Below are positions 29,610 to 39,462 of a DNA stretch of 64,000 nt, piece after piece. A model generated the notes under the pieces. It was given only the letters and a program-made list of their open reading frames with translations. It was not told the origin of the DNA and ran no database searches. This DNA comes from Saccharibacillus alkalitolerans. Lineage in GTDB: Bacteria > Bacillota > Bacilli > Paenibacillales > Paenibacillaceae. A program made the translations under genes and the position numbers. The stretch spans positions 1 through 64,000 of the forward strand of contig NZ_JAAFGS010000004.1 of assembly GCF_011090185.1 (NCBI RefSeq), given 5' to 3'. Numbering within the stretch: position 1 is the stretch's first letter; each line of letters begins with the position of its first letter.

Positions 29610-32180
29610 TTGACCAATCAAGTATACGGTAATATGTATGACGAGTCGAGCAAAAAGGAACGAATATCCATTGAACAGATGGGCAATAGTTCTATGCTGC
29701 TCTGGACATTGATTCCAGCCCTCATTATATTCTTAATCTGGGCGCCTTTCCAGCAGGGTCTTTTTAACGGGCAGGGACTTACCTTCGAGCCTTCTCTGTT
29801 CCGGGGGGTTATTTGCGCGGGAGTTCTTCTATTGCTCTGCGTGGCGGCTTTCGCGAAGCATCTGACGCTTCTGAATCAGCGGGATATTACGGCGATCGCC
29901 GTTTGGCTGCTGCCGCTGATGTACGCCGTTTCGCTGATTTCTGCCGCTTCGCATTCCCTCGCCATGAATATGCTGTTGATCATGTGCGCGAACGCCGCGT
30001 TCTTTGTCATCGGACTGTTTTTGATGCAGCATCCGCTGGCGAATAAAATTATGCGCGTCACGCTGCTGTGGACGACTTACCTGATTGTAATCTTCGGCCT
30101 GCTGAATTGGTTAGGACAACGGACTTTTTCGGGAAGCCTTGTCGGATGGTTCACGCAAATCGTGACCGGCGGCGTATACAAGGATGCTGTCATGACCGAC
30201 TCGAACGGTCTGCGTCTAACTTCGGTATTCCAGTACGCCAATACATACGCGGCTTTTCTTATGGCCATGCTGTTCGTCGTATTGTTTACGGTCGCGCGGA
30301 CGAATCGTTGGTGGGATAGAGCGATTCATGCCTTCATGCTGGTTCCGATCATTCTGTCGATCGCGCTCACGTTATCCCGCGGCGGGCTTGTCATGCTGCC
30401 GGTCGCGTTCCTTATCGTCCTGCTGCTGCTCAAGCCGGCCCAGCAGCTGATCTGGATTATCAATCTGCTGATTTCCGCAGCGGCGGCTTTTGCCGTTCTC
30501 GGACCGCTTACGGAACTGGGACTTCAATTGAATCAAGTCTATAACGGTTCGGATGCTTTCAAAGCCTGGGGAATTTTGATCGCCGCCTCCCTCGCCAACG
30601 CCTTGCTGCTCTGGGCAGTCGGCCGCTATGTTCAACCTTTGCTCGAACGCAAGCTCGAAGGATGGTCGTCGCGCAAAACGTCCAGTCTGTGGCTGCCGCT
30701 CGGCGGTCTCGTCGTCGCGGCTCTTCTGGCCCTGCTTGTAATCGGAACGAGCGTTAAAAATGTTCTGCCGGAAAATATTCGTACTCGCGTCGAAAATATC
30801 AATTTCCAACAGCACAGCGTCTTGGAACGGATTACGTTTTATAAAGACTCTCTTAAAGTCGTCAAAGATTACCCGGTAATCGGAGCCGGCGGCGGAGCCT
30901 GGGCCGTGCTTTACGAAAAATATCAGAACAACCCGTATATAAGCAATCAGGCCCATAACTATTTCCTGCAGTCTTTGGATGAGACGGGGATTGTAGGTTT
31001 TGTCATCTTTATGGCTTTCCTGCTTTATCTCTTTGTCCAATATTTGCGTCGTTATTTCCGCATGGAGGCAGGAGAACGGAAAGATTCGCACTTCTTCTAT
31101 TTCTTGATCGCCTTTTCCATTTTGCTTCACAGCATTCTGGATTTTAACATGAGTTACATGTACATCAGCCTGCTTGTCTTCTTCTCCTTGGGCGGTATGG
31201 CCGCAGGCATCGTTCCCGTGCCGTTCGGGAAAACAAAAGCCGAAGCGGCCGAAAAGAAAAAAAATAATTCGCTGCTCGGTTCTTCAAAAGGATTGGCCGG
31301 CGGCAATTCGACAGGCAAATCGGGCTCCTGGCTGCCTGGACTTTATACCCTGCTGGCAGGAATACTCGGAGTCGTCATGATCGTCGTCGCTGCCCGCTAT
31401 CTCGTGGCTTCCAACTCCGCCATCAAAGCGACCAACATGCTTGATTCCGGAGTACAGCAGACGTATGAGGACGTTCGACAGCCATTGGACGAGACATTGG
31501 ACATTCGAAACACTTATCCCGTCACGGCCGCCCAGTTGGCTGCCGTGCTGCAGAACGTCTACTCGCAGACTCAAGATGAAATGTACATCAAAGAGGCCGA
31601 CGAGCTGCTGCAAAAAGCACTTAAAGCCGAGCCTTACGATAAAAACTTGATTAATCAGATGATTTACAGCTACCAGCTTCGCGGCGATCAGAAAGCCGCA
31701 TTTGATTTGATGAGCGACAGCCTGGACAAATACGTCTGGGATGCAAGCTGGTACGAGAGAGTGATTCAAAGCGCCTTTAACGAAAGCTATCAAGCATTTA
31801 ATGCTCAAGATACCGCTTCGATGCAGTACTATGCGAACCGCGGGATCGAAGCTTACAATCGTCTCCTAGCGGGCGTCGAAGACTTGAAAAACCTTCCGGA
31901 AGGACAAATGCAAGGCCGTGAGTTCGCCGCTTCGCGCAGCATGCAGCAGAACGCCGGCAAGCTGATGTATTTTAACGGGCAGACCCAAGAGTCGGCGGAC
32001 CTTCTGAAGAGCATCTTAACAGACGATTACGCCGATCCGGCGAATCAAGAAGCCGCTTTGTGGTATTTGGTTGCCTTGAACAAACTCGGCGATTCCGACC
32101 CGAGCGTATTGAAAGGCCTGACTGCTGCCGCTCCGGGTATGCAAGAGCAGCTCAAGCAATTGGAGGCTGTCCAATTCTAA
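29610..32180 (+). CDS. O-antigen ligase/polymerase family protein with TPR tail
   Basis: 856 aa. About twelve membrane helices (35-580) of the Wzy/WaaL superfamily; a Wzy_C-type region holds LTLSRGGLVMLPVAFLIVLL and the large outer loop with GAGGGAWAVLYEKYQNNPY and QAHNYFLQSLDETGIVGF (conserved His/Glu). Residues about 640-855 are helical TPR-like repeats. The family moves lipid-linked glycan to an acceptor; in Paenibacillus alvei the related WsfB glycosylates the S-layer protein. TTG start with AAAAGGAG 8 nt upstream. Divergent from wzm; less AT-rich than the neighbouring operon. Confidence 0.85.
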   Translation: MTNQVYGNMYDESSKKERISIEQMGNSSMLLWTLIPALIIFLIWAPFQQGLFNGQGLTFEPSLFRGVICAGVLLLLCVAAFAKHLTLLNQRDITAIAVWLLPLMYAVSLISAASHSLAMNMLLIMCANAAFFVIGLFLMQHPLANKIMRVTLLWTTYLIVIFGLLNWLGQRTFSGSLVGWFTQIVTGGVYKDAVMTDSNGLRLTSVFQYANTYAAFLMAMLFVVLFTVARTNRWWDRAIHAFMLVPIILSIALTLSRGGLVMLPVAFLIVLLLLKPAQQLIWIINLLISAAAAFAVLGPLTELGLQLNQVYNGSDAFKAWGILIAASLANALLLWAVGRYVQPLLERKLEGWSSRKTSSLWLPLGGLVVAALLALLVIGTSVKNVLPENIRTRVENINFQQHSVLERITFYKDSLKVVKDYPVIGAGGGAWAVLYEKYQNNPYISNQAHNYFLQSLDETGIVGFVIFMAFLLYLFVQYLRRYFRMEAGERKDSHFFYFLIAFSILLHSILDFNMSYMYISLLVFFSLGGMAAGIVPVPFGKTKAEAAEKKKNNSLLGSSKGLAGGNSTGKSGSWLPGLYTLLAGILGVVMIVVAARYLVASNSAIKATNMLDSGVQQTYEDVRQPLDETLDIRNTYPVTAAQLAAVLQNVYSQTQDEMYIKEADELLQKALKAEPYDKNLINQMIYSYQLRGDQKAAFDLMSDSLDKYVWDASWYERVIQSAFNESYQAFNAQDTASMQYYANRGIEAYNRLLAGVEDLKNLPEGQMQGREFAASRSMQQNAGKLMYFNGQTQESADLLKSILTDDYADPANQEAALWYLVALNKLGDSDPSVLKGLTAAAPGMQEQLKQLEAVQF

Positions 32181-32227
32181 AAAGAGTTCTGTTAGCTAAA
32201 CTCCTACTTTAGTCTTATCGATAAACC

Positions 32228-32266
32228 AAAAAGCGTATTCCGTCAGAGGACGGAATACGCTTTTTT
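32228..32266. terminator. Bidirectional terminator between convergent genes
   Basis: AAAAAGCGTATTCCGTC / GACGGAATACGCTTTTTT, a perfect stem with a 4-nt loop. Serves both the ligase-like gene (plus) and the U32 gene (minus). Confidence 0.95.
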
Positions 32267-32295
32267 AAATGGCTTGTTTTGCCTCTCTCAAAACC

Positions 32296-34809
32296 TTACT
32301 TCACCAACTGCCCCCGAGTAACGCCCAGCTGATTCGTCGCTTTCAGCTTGCGCCATACTTCCGAGCCGCTGATCTCGCCGCGCAGCGCGCGGGTGTACAG
32401 GTCGATGACCTCGTGCACCTGTTCGGGCGTTTCTTCCAGGAACTCGACGCGGTAGCTCGGCACGCCGGCGTCCAGGAATTCGTTCAGATACTCGGCACCC
32501 GACTGTTCGATCGCGTTGTAGACGGTGTTGCGGCAGCCTTCGTCGACGCGGACCGGGTGCGACATGCCGATGCGGTCGCGCAGCGACGCGCGCTGCTCTT
32601 CGCACGGACGGCCGCAGTTCGTGTAGTTCGTGCCTTCGCTCATGAACGTGCAGTACACGCAGTGCTCGGTATGGAACATCGGCAGATGCTGATGGATGAC
32701 GATCTCGAGCTTGTCCGTCTGCGAACGGCCCAGCAGATCGACCATCTGCTGGATGTTCAGGTCGTACGACGGCGTCACGCGGTCGAGGCCGGCTTCCAGG
32801 AACAGATCGACGGCTTTGTGGTTCGCCACGTTGAGCGAGAAGTCGCCGATCAGTTCCGGATGCTTCTTATCCGGATTCTCCATGCGGTGGCGCAGGTAGT
32901 AATACAGCGCTCCTGTATTGCGGACGAGCACGGCATCCGGCTCCAGGCGAAGGATATTCGCGTGGTAGCCGTTCTCTCCCGGCATGTGGATGCGCGGCGT
33001 CGCCAGCGCGATTCGCTTGCCGGCAGCCCGTACGGCCGCGACGGCCGCCGGGAACTGCTTGATGAATTCGAAGTCGGCGTAGATCATCTCCACGCCGGCT
33101 TCCAATGCCGCTTCGACCTGCGGCAGACTGCGGCACAGCGCCGTAATCCGCGCTTCCGAGCGGTCGACCGGCTGCGCGGGCTGCGAGGAATCGCCGTATA
33201 CGGCGATATCGCGGTGCACGTAGGCCGGCGGCTTCGGACGCTCGCCGGCCAGTTCTTCGACCGCGCGGCGGCGCATCGCGTTCAGTTCGCGCATCGGCAC
33301 GATCACGTCGCCGTGCAGCTGCACGTCCAGCTCCTCGAGCTGGTACACCGTGCCGCCGAGACGGCCGAACTGCTCTTCGAGAATCTCGTAGCCCAGCGGG
33401 CGCTTCTTCGCGAGTTCCAGTTCCATCTCCGATTCGACGCGAACGGTGGTGCCTTTGTCCAGGTCCGTCCAGACCGACACGAGCGGCTGTCCCGGGTTGC
33501 CCATGACTTTGACGCTCAGCGGGAATACGCGGTAAGGTTTGTCCGTCTCGTACGTCTGGCGCAGGCGTCTGTCCAGCGCGGGATCGTTCGTCTTCCAGAT
33601 GCGGTCGCCCACGTGCAGGCGGCGCAGATCGACGTCGTTGCGGCCCGGCACGATGTCGATGACCCAGCCTTGGCCGGCTTCGCCTTCAAGCTTTACGCCT
33701 TTGCGGCGCACGTCGTACACGCGTCCGCCTTCTTCCTTCTTCGTCGGGTCTCCGGCGTCGAACACGATGCCGTCGCCGCGCTTCAGCGGCGCTTCGATCC
33801 GGCAGACGACGCCGTCGCGCAGAATCTGCTCGACGCGGCCCAGGTATACGCCGCGGCTCTTCGGGAAGGTGCCTTCCACGAGCTGCTTGTTGTTCGTGCC
33901 GTCCAGGAAGCCGTGCGTGAGGCCGCGCGAGAAGCTCTGCTGCAGCTCGCGGATTTCCTCTTCCGAAGGCTTGGAATCGTCGCCGTCGAAATAGCGGTTG
34001 ATCGCGGCATTATACTTGCTCACCACGTTCGCGACGTACTCCGGCGTTTTCAGGCGGCCTTCGATTTTAAAGGAGGTCACGCCGGCTTCGATCAGTTCCG
34101 GCATGATGTCGATCGCGGCCAGGTCTTTCGGCGACAACAGGTAGGCGATATCGCCCATCGGCTTGTGCTCGCCGTCGACCATCAGATCGTACGGCAGGCG
34201 GCAGGCCTGCGCGCACTCGCCGCGGTTGGCGGAGCGTCCGCCCCACATTTCCGACGTCAAGCATTGGCCCGAGTACGACACGCACAGCGCGCCGTGCACG
34301 AACACTTCCATCGGCAGCTTGGCCTGTTCGCCGATCTTTTGGATCTGCTTCAGGTTGTTTTCCCGTCCCAGCACGACCCGCTCCATGTTGAACGGCTTCG
34401 TGAACTCGACCGCTTCCGGCGACGTGATCGTCATCTGGGTCGAACCGTGAATCGGGAAGTCCGGCGAGATCTCGCGGATCATTTTGACCAATCCCAGATC
34501 CTGCACGATGACCGCGTCGACTCCCGCCGTTACGCAGGCGTCGATCAGTCCTTTGGCATCCTCCAGTTCGTTTTCGAACACGAGGATATTGAACGTCAGG
34601 AATCCTTTTACCCCGTAGCTATGAAGAAAGCCCATGATCTCCGGCAGTTCGTCCATCCGGAAGTTGTTGGCTCTTGCCCGCGCGTTGAACTTCTCGACGC
34701 CGAAAAAGACCGCGTCCGCGCCGTTCGCCACGGCAGCCCGCATGCAGTCCCAATCGCCGGCCGGAGCCAGCAGTTCGACGTCGCGTCTTGTGATTTTGTT
34801 TACGCTCAT
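32296..34809 (-). CDS. U32 peptidase family protein with DUF3656-type region
   Basis: 837 aa, soluble. N-terminal TIM-barrel-like U32 domain (LLAPAGDWDCMRAAVANGAD...) with the Cys cluster SGQCLTSEMWGGRSANRGEC...C (residues about 180-205) and EGRLKTPEYVANVV. A middle beta-rich section (about 370-540) resembles the DUF3656 part of RlhA. A second U32-like barrel near the C-terminus holds HTEHCVYC...C...C. Family members RlhA and TrhP work in prephenate-dependent hydroxylation of C2501 in 23S rRNA or of tRNA wobble uridine. The role here is probably RNA modification, not proteolysis. ATG with AGGAGG upstream. Confidence 0.82.
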   Translation of the reverse strand: MSVNKITRRDVELLAPAGDWDCMRAAVANGADAVFFGVEKFNARARANNFRMDELPEIMGFLHSYGVKGFLTFNILVFENELEDAKGLIDACVTAGVDAVIVQDLGLVKMIREISPDFPIHGSTQMTITSPEAVEFTKPFNMERVVLGRENNLKQIQKIGEQAKLPMEVFVHGALCVSYSGQCLTSEMWGGRSANRGECAQACRLPYDLMVDGEHKPMGDIAYLLSPKDLAAIDIMPELIEAGVTSFKIEGRLKTPEYVANVVSKYNAAINRYFDGDDSKPSEEEIRELQQSFSRGLTHGFLDGTNNKQLVEGTFPKSRGVYLGRVEQILRDGVVCRIEAPLKRGDGIVFDAGDPTKKEEGGRVYDVRRKGVKLEGEAGQGWVIDIVPGRNDVDLRRLHVGDRIWKTNDPALDRRLRQTYETDKPYRVFPLSVKVMGNPGQPLVSVWTDLDKGTTVRVESEMELELAKKRPLGYEILEEQFGRLGGTVYQLEELDVQLHGDVIVPMRELNAMRRRAVEELAGERPKPPAYVHRDIAVYGDSSQPAQPVDRSEARITALCRSLPQVEAALEAGVEMIYADFEFIKQFPAAVAAVRAAGKRIALATPRIHMPGENGYHANILRLEPDAVLVRNTGALYYYLRHRMENPDKKHPELIGDFSLNVANHKAVDLFLEAGLDRVTPSYDLNIQQMVDLLGRSQTDKLEIVIHQHLPMFHTEHCVYCTFMSEGTNYTNCGRPCEEQRASLRDRIGMSHPVRVDEGCRNTVYNAIEQSGAEYLNEFLDAGVPSYRVEFLEETPEQVHEVIDLYTRALRGEISGSEVWRKLKATNQLGVTRGQLVK

Positions 34810-34989
34810 ATATCGTTATCCTCCTGCGCGCTGTTTTTTCCCCTTTAAAAAAGGACGTGTATAACAGGCTAACCGCTTATGTTGGTCCATTCTTATATCG
34901 TCACGACTGATGCTGTATCTTAATTTTGAACTTATCTATTGTATCAGAGTTGCGAAGGGAAGGACAGCTTTTCAACGAGACTCGGACAT

Positions 34990-35025
34990 AAAAAAAGAGG
35001 CGCAGCGGAATGTTCCGCTCGCCTC
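34990..35025 (-). terminator. Terminator of SLH gene 2
   Basis: Minus strand: GAGGCGAGCGGAA / TTCCGCTGCGCCTC stem with one mismatch, followed by T7; 32 nt past the stop codon of the SLH gene. The remaining gap to the U32 start (34810-34989) shows only a -10-like TACAAT on the minus strand with no clear -35. Confidence 0.9.
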
Positions 35026-35056
35026 TCAGCATGATGAATTCGAAGCCGTCCGAATC

Positions 35057-37483
35057 CTAATCCTCGATCTCGATATAAATGCTTCGTCCTCCCCAAATGT
35101 GCAGATTATACGCTCCCTTGGACAGTCCTTCCGTCGAGATCGTCAGCGGCAAATTCGCCTCTTCGTTCGTCACGACTCTTTTCTTCGCCCAGCCTTCCGC
35201 TACTTTCCGATCGTATTCGTCCAAACCTCCGCTGATGATCTGCGGAGCCAGATATACGATGCCTCCGTATTCAACCGAGAATTCGATCGTTTCTCCCTTT
35301 TTCACGGTTGCATAAGCCTTGCCGCCGTGCGAAAGGAGTTTGATTCTTGTGAACGAGTTGTCAGGCCCGTGAATATGCTCTTTGTTGAGCTGTCCGTCCG
35401 ATGTGACAACGGCTCCCGCCGTGAGCTTAATCATAAAGTTTCGCCCCAACTGATCCTGCAGCGGCCGAATAAACACCTTGCCTCCCACGATCTCTACGGT
35501 TCCCAGGCTAGAGTCGAAAGTTTTGTAGCTTTCTTCCCCGTCAAGCTTCAATTGAACAATCTCGTTCAGTTCTCTGCCCGGGGCAAGACCCAAACGCCGA
35601 TTGTAATTGAAGGAGAAGTATTCCGGTTCGCCGCCGTAATGCGAGACAACGGGATACCGAACGAGTTCTTCGCTCTCGTCGAAAACTTCAACTTCAGCCG
35701 TCCCGTAACCTTTATTGGATTCGGCATAAACCGTTACGTTGAATTCATAATTTCTGAAGTACTCTATATTTCTTAAGTCGGAAGTCGAAAAATAATTCAG
35801 CTCCCCGGCTTTTACCTGTTTGGTCTGCACCTCGCCGCTCTCAACACCCAGCGCAAGCGTAGGCAGATCGTAATAAGCGATTCCTCTCGAAGAAATATAA
35901 GCGGTACCGTCAATCGAACTTGTGAAGTAAACGGATTCTCCGACGCTCACCGTCTTATCGCGAAGTTCGACCTTCACCGGCTGCCAAGGAATCGGCTCGG
36001 GAGTCGGCGCCGGCGCAGGAGCCGCCGTCTCACCGCCGTTTCCGCCGCTCGGCGCCGCAGGCGCCGGAGCCGAAGGAGCGGCGGGCTGCGAAGCCGGAGC
36101 CGCCGCCGGTGCCGAAGCCGCGCCCGCCGCCACCTGCTGTCCGCCTACCGATACTTTCGTATCCGCCGGGACGTCTTTGCCGACCTTGACGGCCGTAGGC
36201 GACTTGTCGAACGTGATGTCCTTGGCGTTGATCGTCGCGCTGTCGATCTTTCCTACGCCCGCCACTTTGGCGGCGGCGTTCAGAAGCAGCGTCAGGATGC
36301 GCGATTCGCTGCCCGTGTTCAGCACGGCGCCTTCGGCGTCCTTGGACACGTTCAGCTCGCCGATCGAGCCGCTCGGGATGTCGAGTGCCAGGCTGTAAGC
36401 CTGGACGTTAACGGTGTTAAAGTAACCCGCCAGACGGACTTCGGAATTGGCCGGCAGTTCGTTCGTGAGTTCGACTTTGTTGACGGTCACGCCTTTTTCC
36501 GCTTCGAGATTCGCTCCCGTGCGAACGACGACTTCTTGAACCGTCGTCTCGCCCTGAGCCACGATGCGGACGGTGCCTTCTTTTTTATCGACAATAATGT
36601 TCACCAGGTGGGAACCTTCGATATGGATACTGTGCTCGCCGCCGCCGTATACGTACGTGTTGCCCCGTACCGTCACGTTCTTCAGCGTCACGTCTCCTTC
36701 GCCGACGTTTTTGCCGATGACCAGGTCGCCCGCGATTTCCAGGTTCTGCAGCGTTACACCCGGCGTATTGACGAGGACGCTGCCTTTTTCCTGTCGGACG
36801 CCGTCTGCCGGACCGTATTCGCCCTGCTCCCCGATCCACATGCCGTAAGCTTCGGCCGCGCGATCGATCAGAACGGCCGCTTCCGCGCGCGTCAGCGCTT
36901 TATGAGGACGGAACGTCTTATCCGCGTAGCCTTTGAGCAGGCCGGCTTCGACCGCCGCATATACCGGAGCTCCGTTGGCTTCCGTCGACGTCTTGAAATC
37001 GGCAAACGCGTCCGTGTCGGGCTGAACGGTCGACAGACGCAGCAGATTCGCCAGCGTGACCGCCGCTTCTTCGCGGGTCAGCGGACGATCGGCTTGAAAC
37101 GTACCGTCGCCGGTAATCCCGATATAGCCTGCGGTCAGCGCCGCTTTGACGTCTGCGGCGTACCAACTTCCTTCCTTCACGTCGCTTGGCGCTTCGGCTT
37201 TCTGCCGGTTGAGCTGGAAAGTACGGTTGACCAGCGTCACCCATTCCGCGCGCGTCAGCGTCCGTTCGGGAGCAAACTTTCCTTCGGCCGCCCCTTTAAT
37301 AATGCCGCGGTTCTGCCACTTTTCGACCGCCTGCTTGGACCAGTGATTATTGAGGTCCTTAAAAATGGAACTCTGTACGACTGACGAACTCGAAGCAGGA
37401 GCGCTTTCCCCAAAGGCTGCCCCCGTCCAGATCGTGCTGCTCACCAGCAGCGATGAGAGCAAAAGACCTGCTGTTTTTTTCAT
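35057..37483 (-). CDS. Secreted SLH-domain surface protein 2
   Basis: 808 aa. Signal peptide about 1-25. Three SLH domains (about 40-215) with TRAE, TREE and TRAE. A beta-strand-repeat region (about 225-430) is closely similar to that of the protein at 14036-17011 (GVTLQNLEIAGDLVIGKNV, SIHIEGSHLVNIIVDKKEG). A Pro/Ala-rich linker (about 455-495) follows, then C-terminal beta-rich domains unrelated to those of the paralogue. Cell-wall anchored; function unknown. ATG with GAGAAGAGGGG upstream and a good promoter at 37581-37610. Confidence 0.88.
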   Translation of the reverse strand: MKKTAGLLLSSLLVSSTIWTGAAFGESAPASSSSVVQSSIFKDLNNHWSKQAVEKWQNRGIIKGAAEGKFAPERTLTRAEWVTLVNRTFQLNRQKAEAPSDVKEGSWYAADVKAALTAGYIGITGDGTFQADRPLTREEAAVTLANLLRLSTVQPDTDAFADFKTSTEANGAPVYAAVEAGLLKGYADKTFRPHKALTRAEAAVLIDRAAEAYGMWIGEQGEYGPADGVRQEKGSVLVNTPGVTLQNLEIAGDLVIGKNVGEGDVTLKNVTVRGNTYVYGGGEHSIHIEGSHLVNIIVDKKEGTVRIVAQGETTVQEVVVRTGANLEAEKGVTVNKVELTNELPANSEVRLAGYFNTVNVQAYSLALDIPSGSIGELNVSKDAEGAVLNTGSESRILTLLLNAAAKVAGVGKIDSATINAKDITFDKSPTAVKVGKDVPADTKVSVGGQQVAAGAASAPAAAPASQPAAPSAPAPAAPSGGNGGETAAPAPAPTPEPIPWQPVKVELRDKTVSVGESVYFTSSIDGTAYISSRGIAYYDLPTLALGVESGEVQTKQVKAGELNYFSTSDLRNIEYFRNYEFNVTVYAESNKGYGTAEVEVFDESEELVRYPVVSHYGGEPEYFSFNYNRRLGLAPGRELNEIVQLKLDGEESYKTFDSSLGTVEIVGGKVFIRPLQDQLGRNFMIKLTAGAVVTSDGQLNKEHIHGPDNSFTRIKLLSHGGKAYATVKKGETIEFSVEYGGIVYLAPQIISGGLDEYDRKVAEGWAKKRVVTNEEANLPLTISTEGLSKGAYNLHIWGGRSIYIEIED

Positions 37484-37580
37484 ATTGTCCCCTCTTCTCC
37501 GTTATTACCAATCCCATAGGCCCACTGTATCTCTCCCTTTTCCCGAAAGCAGGACTATTTCATCAGGCATTAGTAACAAC

Positions 37581-37610
37581 AGCATACAGCCCCTTTTTAT
37601 TCCTAGTCAA
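37581..37610 (-). promoter_or_regulatory. Candidate promoter of SLH gene 2
   Basis: Minus strand: -35 TTGACT (37605-37610), 18 bp spacer, -10 TATGCT (37581-37586), about 100 nt before the start codon; gives a long leader as often seen for abundant surface proteins. Confidence 0.55.
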
Positions 37611-37641
37611 TTAGTTACAAACAAAATACTAAATAACTTAT

Positions 37642-39267
37642 TTAAAACGTTAAAGACCGGTCATACCGGAAATCGTAGCCTTTCGCGCTTCCGTCTTCCA
37701 GCGACAAGCTGAACAGATACGAATTGCTTTGGGCTCCTTTGCCGATCAGCGACAGATAGCCGCCCGCCACATCGTAGCTGTCGACCGACCATAATCGGGT
37801 ATCGACGGTCCAGAGCACTTGGCCGGCTTTGAGATCGAACGCGCTGATCAGGATGTCCGAAGAGTTCTCCGCCGTCTTGTCATGCACGATCAGAAAAACA
37901 TCTTGGCCCGAAGGGCCGGAATAGTGAAAAGGCGGATACTCCGAACCGCTGTTGGACCACAGGAGAGCCCTAGCCGTATTCGTGTACAGATCCCGCTGCG
38001 CGCGGTAAGTCTCGTTCTGTGCATCGTAGCGGTCGCGCTCGGCGTAGTAAGCATCGGACCGCCGCTTTTCCTCCGCTTTGTAGCGCTCGTACTGCTCCAC
38101 CGTCATACGCGAAGGCCAATCGATGCTCTCGGGAGCGCCGGGCGCCTGAGGTTCCTTGACCACTTTTTCGTAATCCGCAAATGCCGCCGCACGGTACGGA
38201 TCTTTCGCGGTGCTGTCGTCCGTCCGAAGGGCGCTCAGAAATCCTCCGTTCAAAAAGATCTCGTCCGTCAGCGGTTTCAAGTCTTTCGACGCGGTGCCGC
38301 CTCCCTTGAGCAGCGTTCCCTTATACAGCTGCATTCTCGGATCGCTGACGCCGGAGTCGGACTCGTCTTCCTGTCCGAACGTTCCTTTTTTCAGCAGGTC
38401 GGCCTGCCGTTCGTTCAGGAAAAGCGCGTATTTTCCGTCGCCGGCTCCCGATCGGATCAGACCGAGCCGCTGCGCCGTGTAAGTGGGCGCCGCTTCGCTG
38501 CCGAAGTAAGCCGAAAGCCGGCTGCTCGGCAGACTTTCGACGTTAAGCTTATCCGGATCGAGCGCATACAGCCCGCCGTCCAGCCCTTGGAAAATGATCG
38601 CTTTCAACTTCTCGTCCCATTTATAGCGCCCCGCTTCTTTGGGGAAGCCGGCTTTGGACTGCGCGTTCGAAGCTTCGAGCTTGGCGGCGTCGGCCAATTC
38701 CGCGCCGTCCGCTTTATCGAGCACGACCGGACCCGAGCCGTCGAACAGCGCGATCCGCTTGTCCGTTTGTCCGAGCAGAAACGGCGAATAGGCGCGGCCG
38801 ATCGACGTTTTCCACACCGGTTCGCCGGTCTGCGCGTTGATCGCGTACACGAAAGCTTTGCTGGTGCCGCTGGTCACCCCGCGGTCATGGGAATTGGCGA
38901 TAAACTTGTCGACTATGACGACGGACATCTCCGTCCCGTCCTGCTCGTAAGCCAGCGTGCCCGATTCGATGCTGGCGCTGTCCGAGCTTCCGAGCATGAC
39001 CGTCAGCAGCAGAAATAAGCCTACCGGAAAAATAAGAAACATAAAGGTGCCGAACAAGCGATTCAGCAGTACGCGCAGCGGATTGCGGCGAGGGGGAGCG
39101 TCGTCCCGAATATCCCGAGGACGGGTCAGCGCACGCATGAACCCGGAGAGCGCGAGCAGCGCGGCAATGCCGAGCAGCGCATAAATAATGGTCAAAAAAA
39201 TGTTATGCCACAACGAGTCGTTATAGCGAAAAGCAAGCAGAATCTTTTCCCAAATTGTCGGTTCCAT
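37642..39267 (-). CDS. Membrane-anchored PQQ/beta-propeller-like protein
   Basis: 541 aa. Two membrane helices (about 22-44 and 70-92), then a large outer domain. Propeller-type strands include FVYAINAQTGEPVWKTSIG, GGLYALDPDKL and ISAFDLKAGQVLWTVDTRLW, with the W-x-T/D pattern of PQQ-like blades. A Tyr- and Lys/Glu-rich helix (residues about 390-430, YKAEEKRRSDAYYAERDRYD) interrupts the propeller. I do not recognise a named function. ATG with AAAGGAG 10 nt upstream. A terminator separates it from the stalk-domain gene upstream. Confidence 0.7.
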   Translation of the reverse strand: MEPTIWEKILLAFRYNDSLWHNIFLTIIYALLGIAALLALSGFMRALTRPRDIRDDAPPRRNPLRVLLNRLFGTFMFLIFPVGLFLLLTVMLGSSDSASIESGTLAYEQDGTEMSVVIVDKFIANSHDRGVTSGTSKAFVYAINAQTGEPVWKTSIGRAYSPFLLGQTDKRIALFDGSGPVVLDKADGAELADAAKLEASNAQSKAGFPKEAGRYKWDEKLKAIIFQGLDGGLYALDPDKLNVESLPSSRLSAYFGSEAAPTYTAQRLGLIRSGAGDGKYALFLNERQADLLKKGTFGQEDESDSGVSDPRMQLYKGTLLKGGGTASKDLKPLTDEIFLNGGFLSALRTDDSTAKDPYRAAAFADYEKVVKEPQAPGAPESIDWPSRMTVEQYERYKAEEKRRSDAYYAERDRYDAQNETYRAQRDLYTNTARALLWSNSGSEYPPFHYSGPSGQDVFLIVHDKTAENSSDILISAFDLKAGQVLWTVDTRLWSVDSYDVAGGYLSLIGKGAQSNSYLFSLSLEDGSAKGYDFRYDRSLTF

Positions 39268-39366
39268 TCAAACAAGACTCCTTTCAAATTCGGGCGCGCG
39301 TTCCAGGTTCGTCCCGCAGCGCCGGGCCAACCTTCACTTCGTCCTATGTACGCGGAGAATCTCCGC

Positions 39367-39397
39367 AAAAAGACCGGCCGCGGTAACCGGGGCCGGT
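39367..39397 (-). terminator. Terminator of the htrA-stalk domain operon
   Basis: Minus strand: ACCGGCC-C-CGG-TTA-CCG-C-GGCCGGT hairpin with one mismatch, followed by CTTTTT; 65 nt past the stop codon at 39463. Confidence 0.75.
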
Positions 39398-39462
39398 GCA
39401 TGCCGGTTCGCCTGCCGACGGATCCTCCGAGGAGGACGCCGACGCGCGAAGCTTACCGTGTC

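Noticed and set aside
32296-34809. Collagenase-type secreted protease
   Set aside because: U32 proteins were historically called collagenases, but this one has no signal peptide and carries the Cys clusters and middle domain of RNA-hydroxylation members.
39268-39462. Short GCGGAGA-TCTCCGC hairpin near 39350 as a terminator
   Set aside because: No T-run on either strand after the stem; the neighbouring hairpin at 39367-39397 fits much better.
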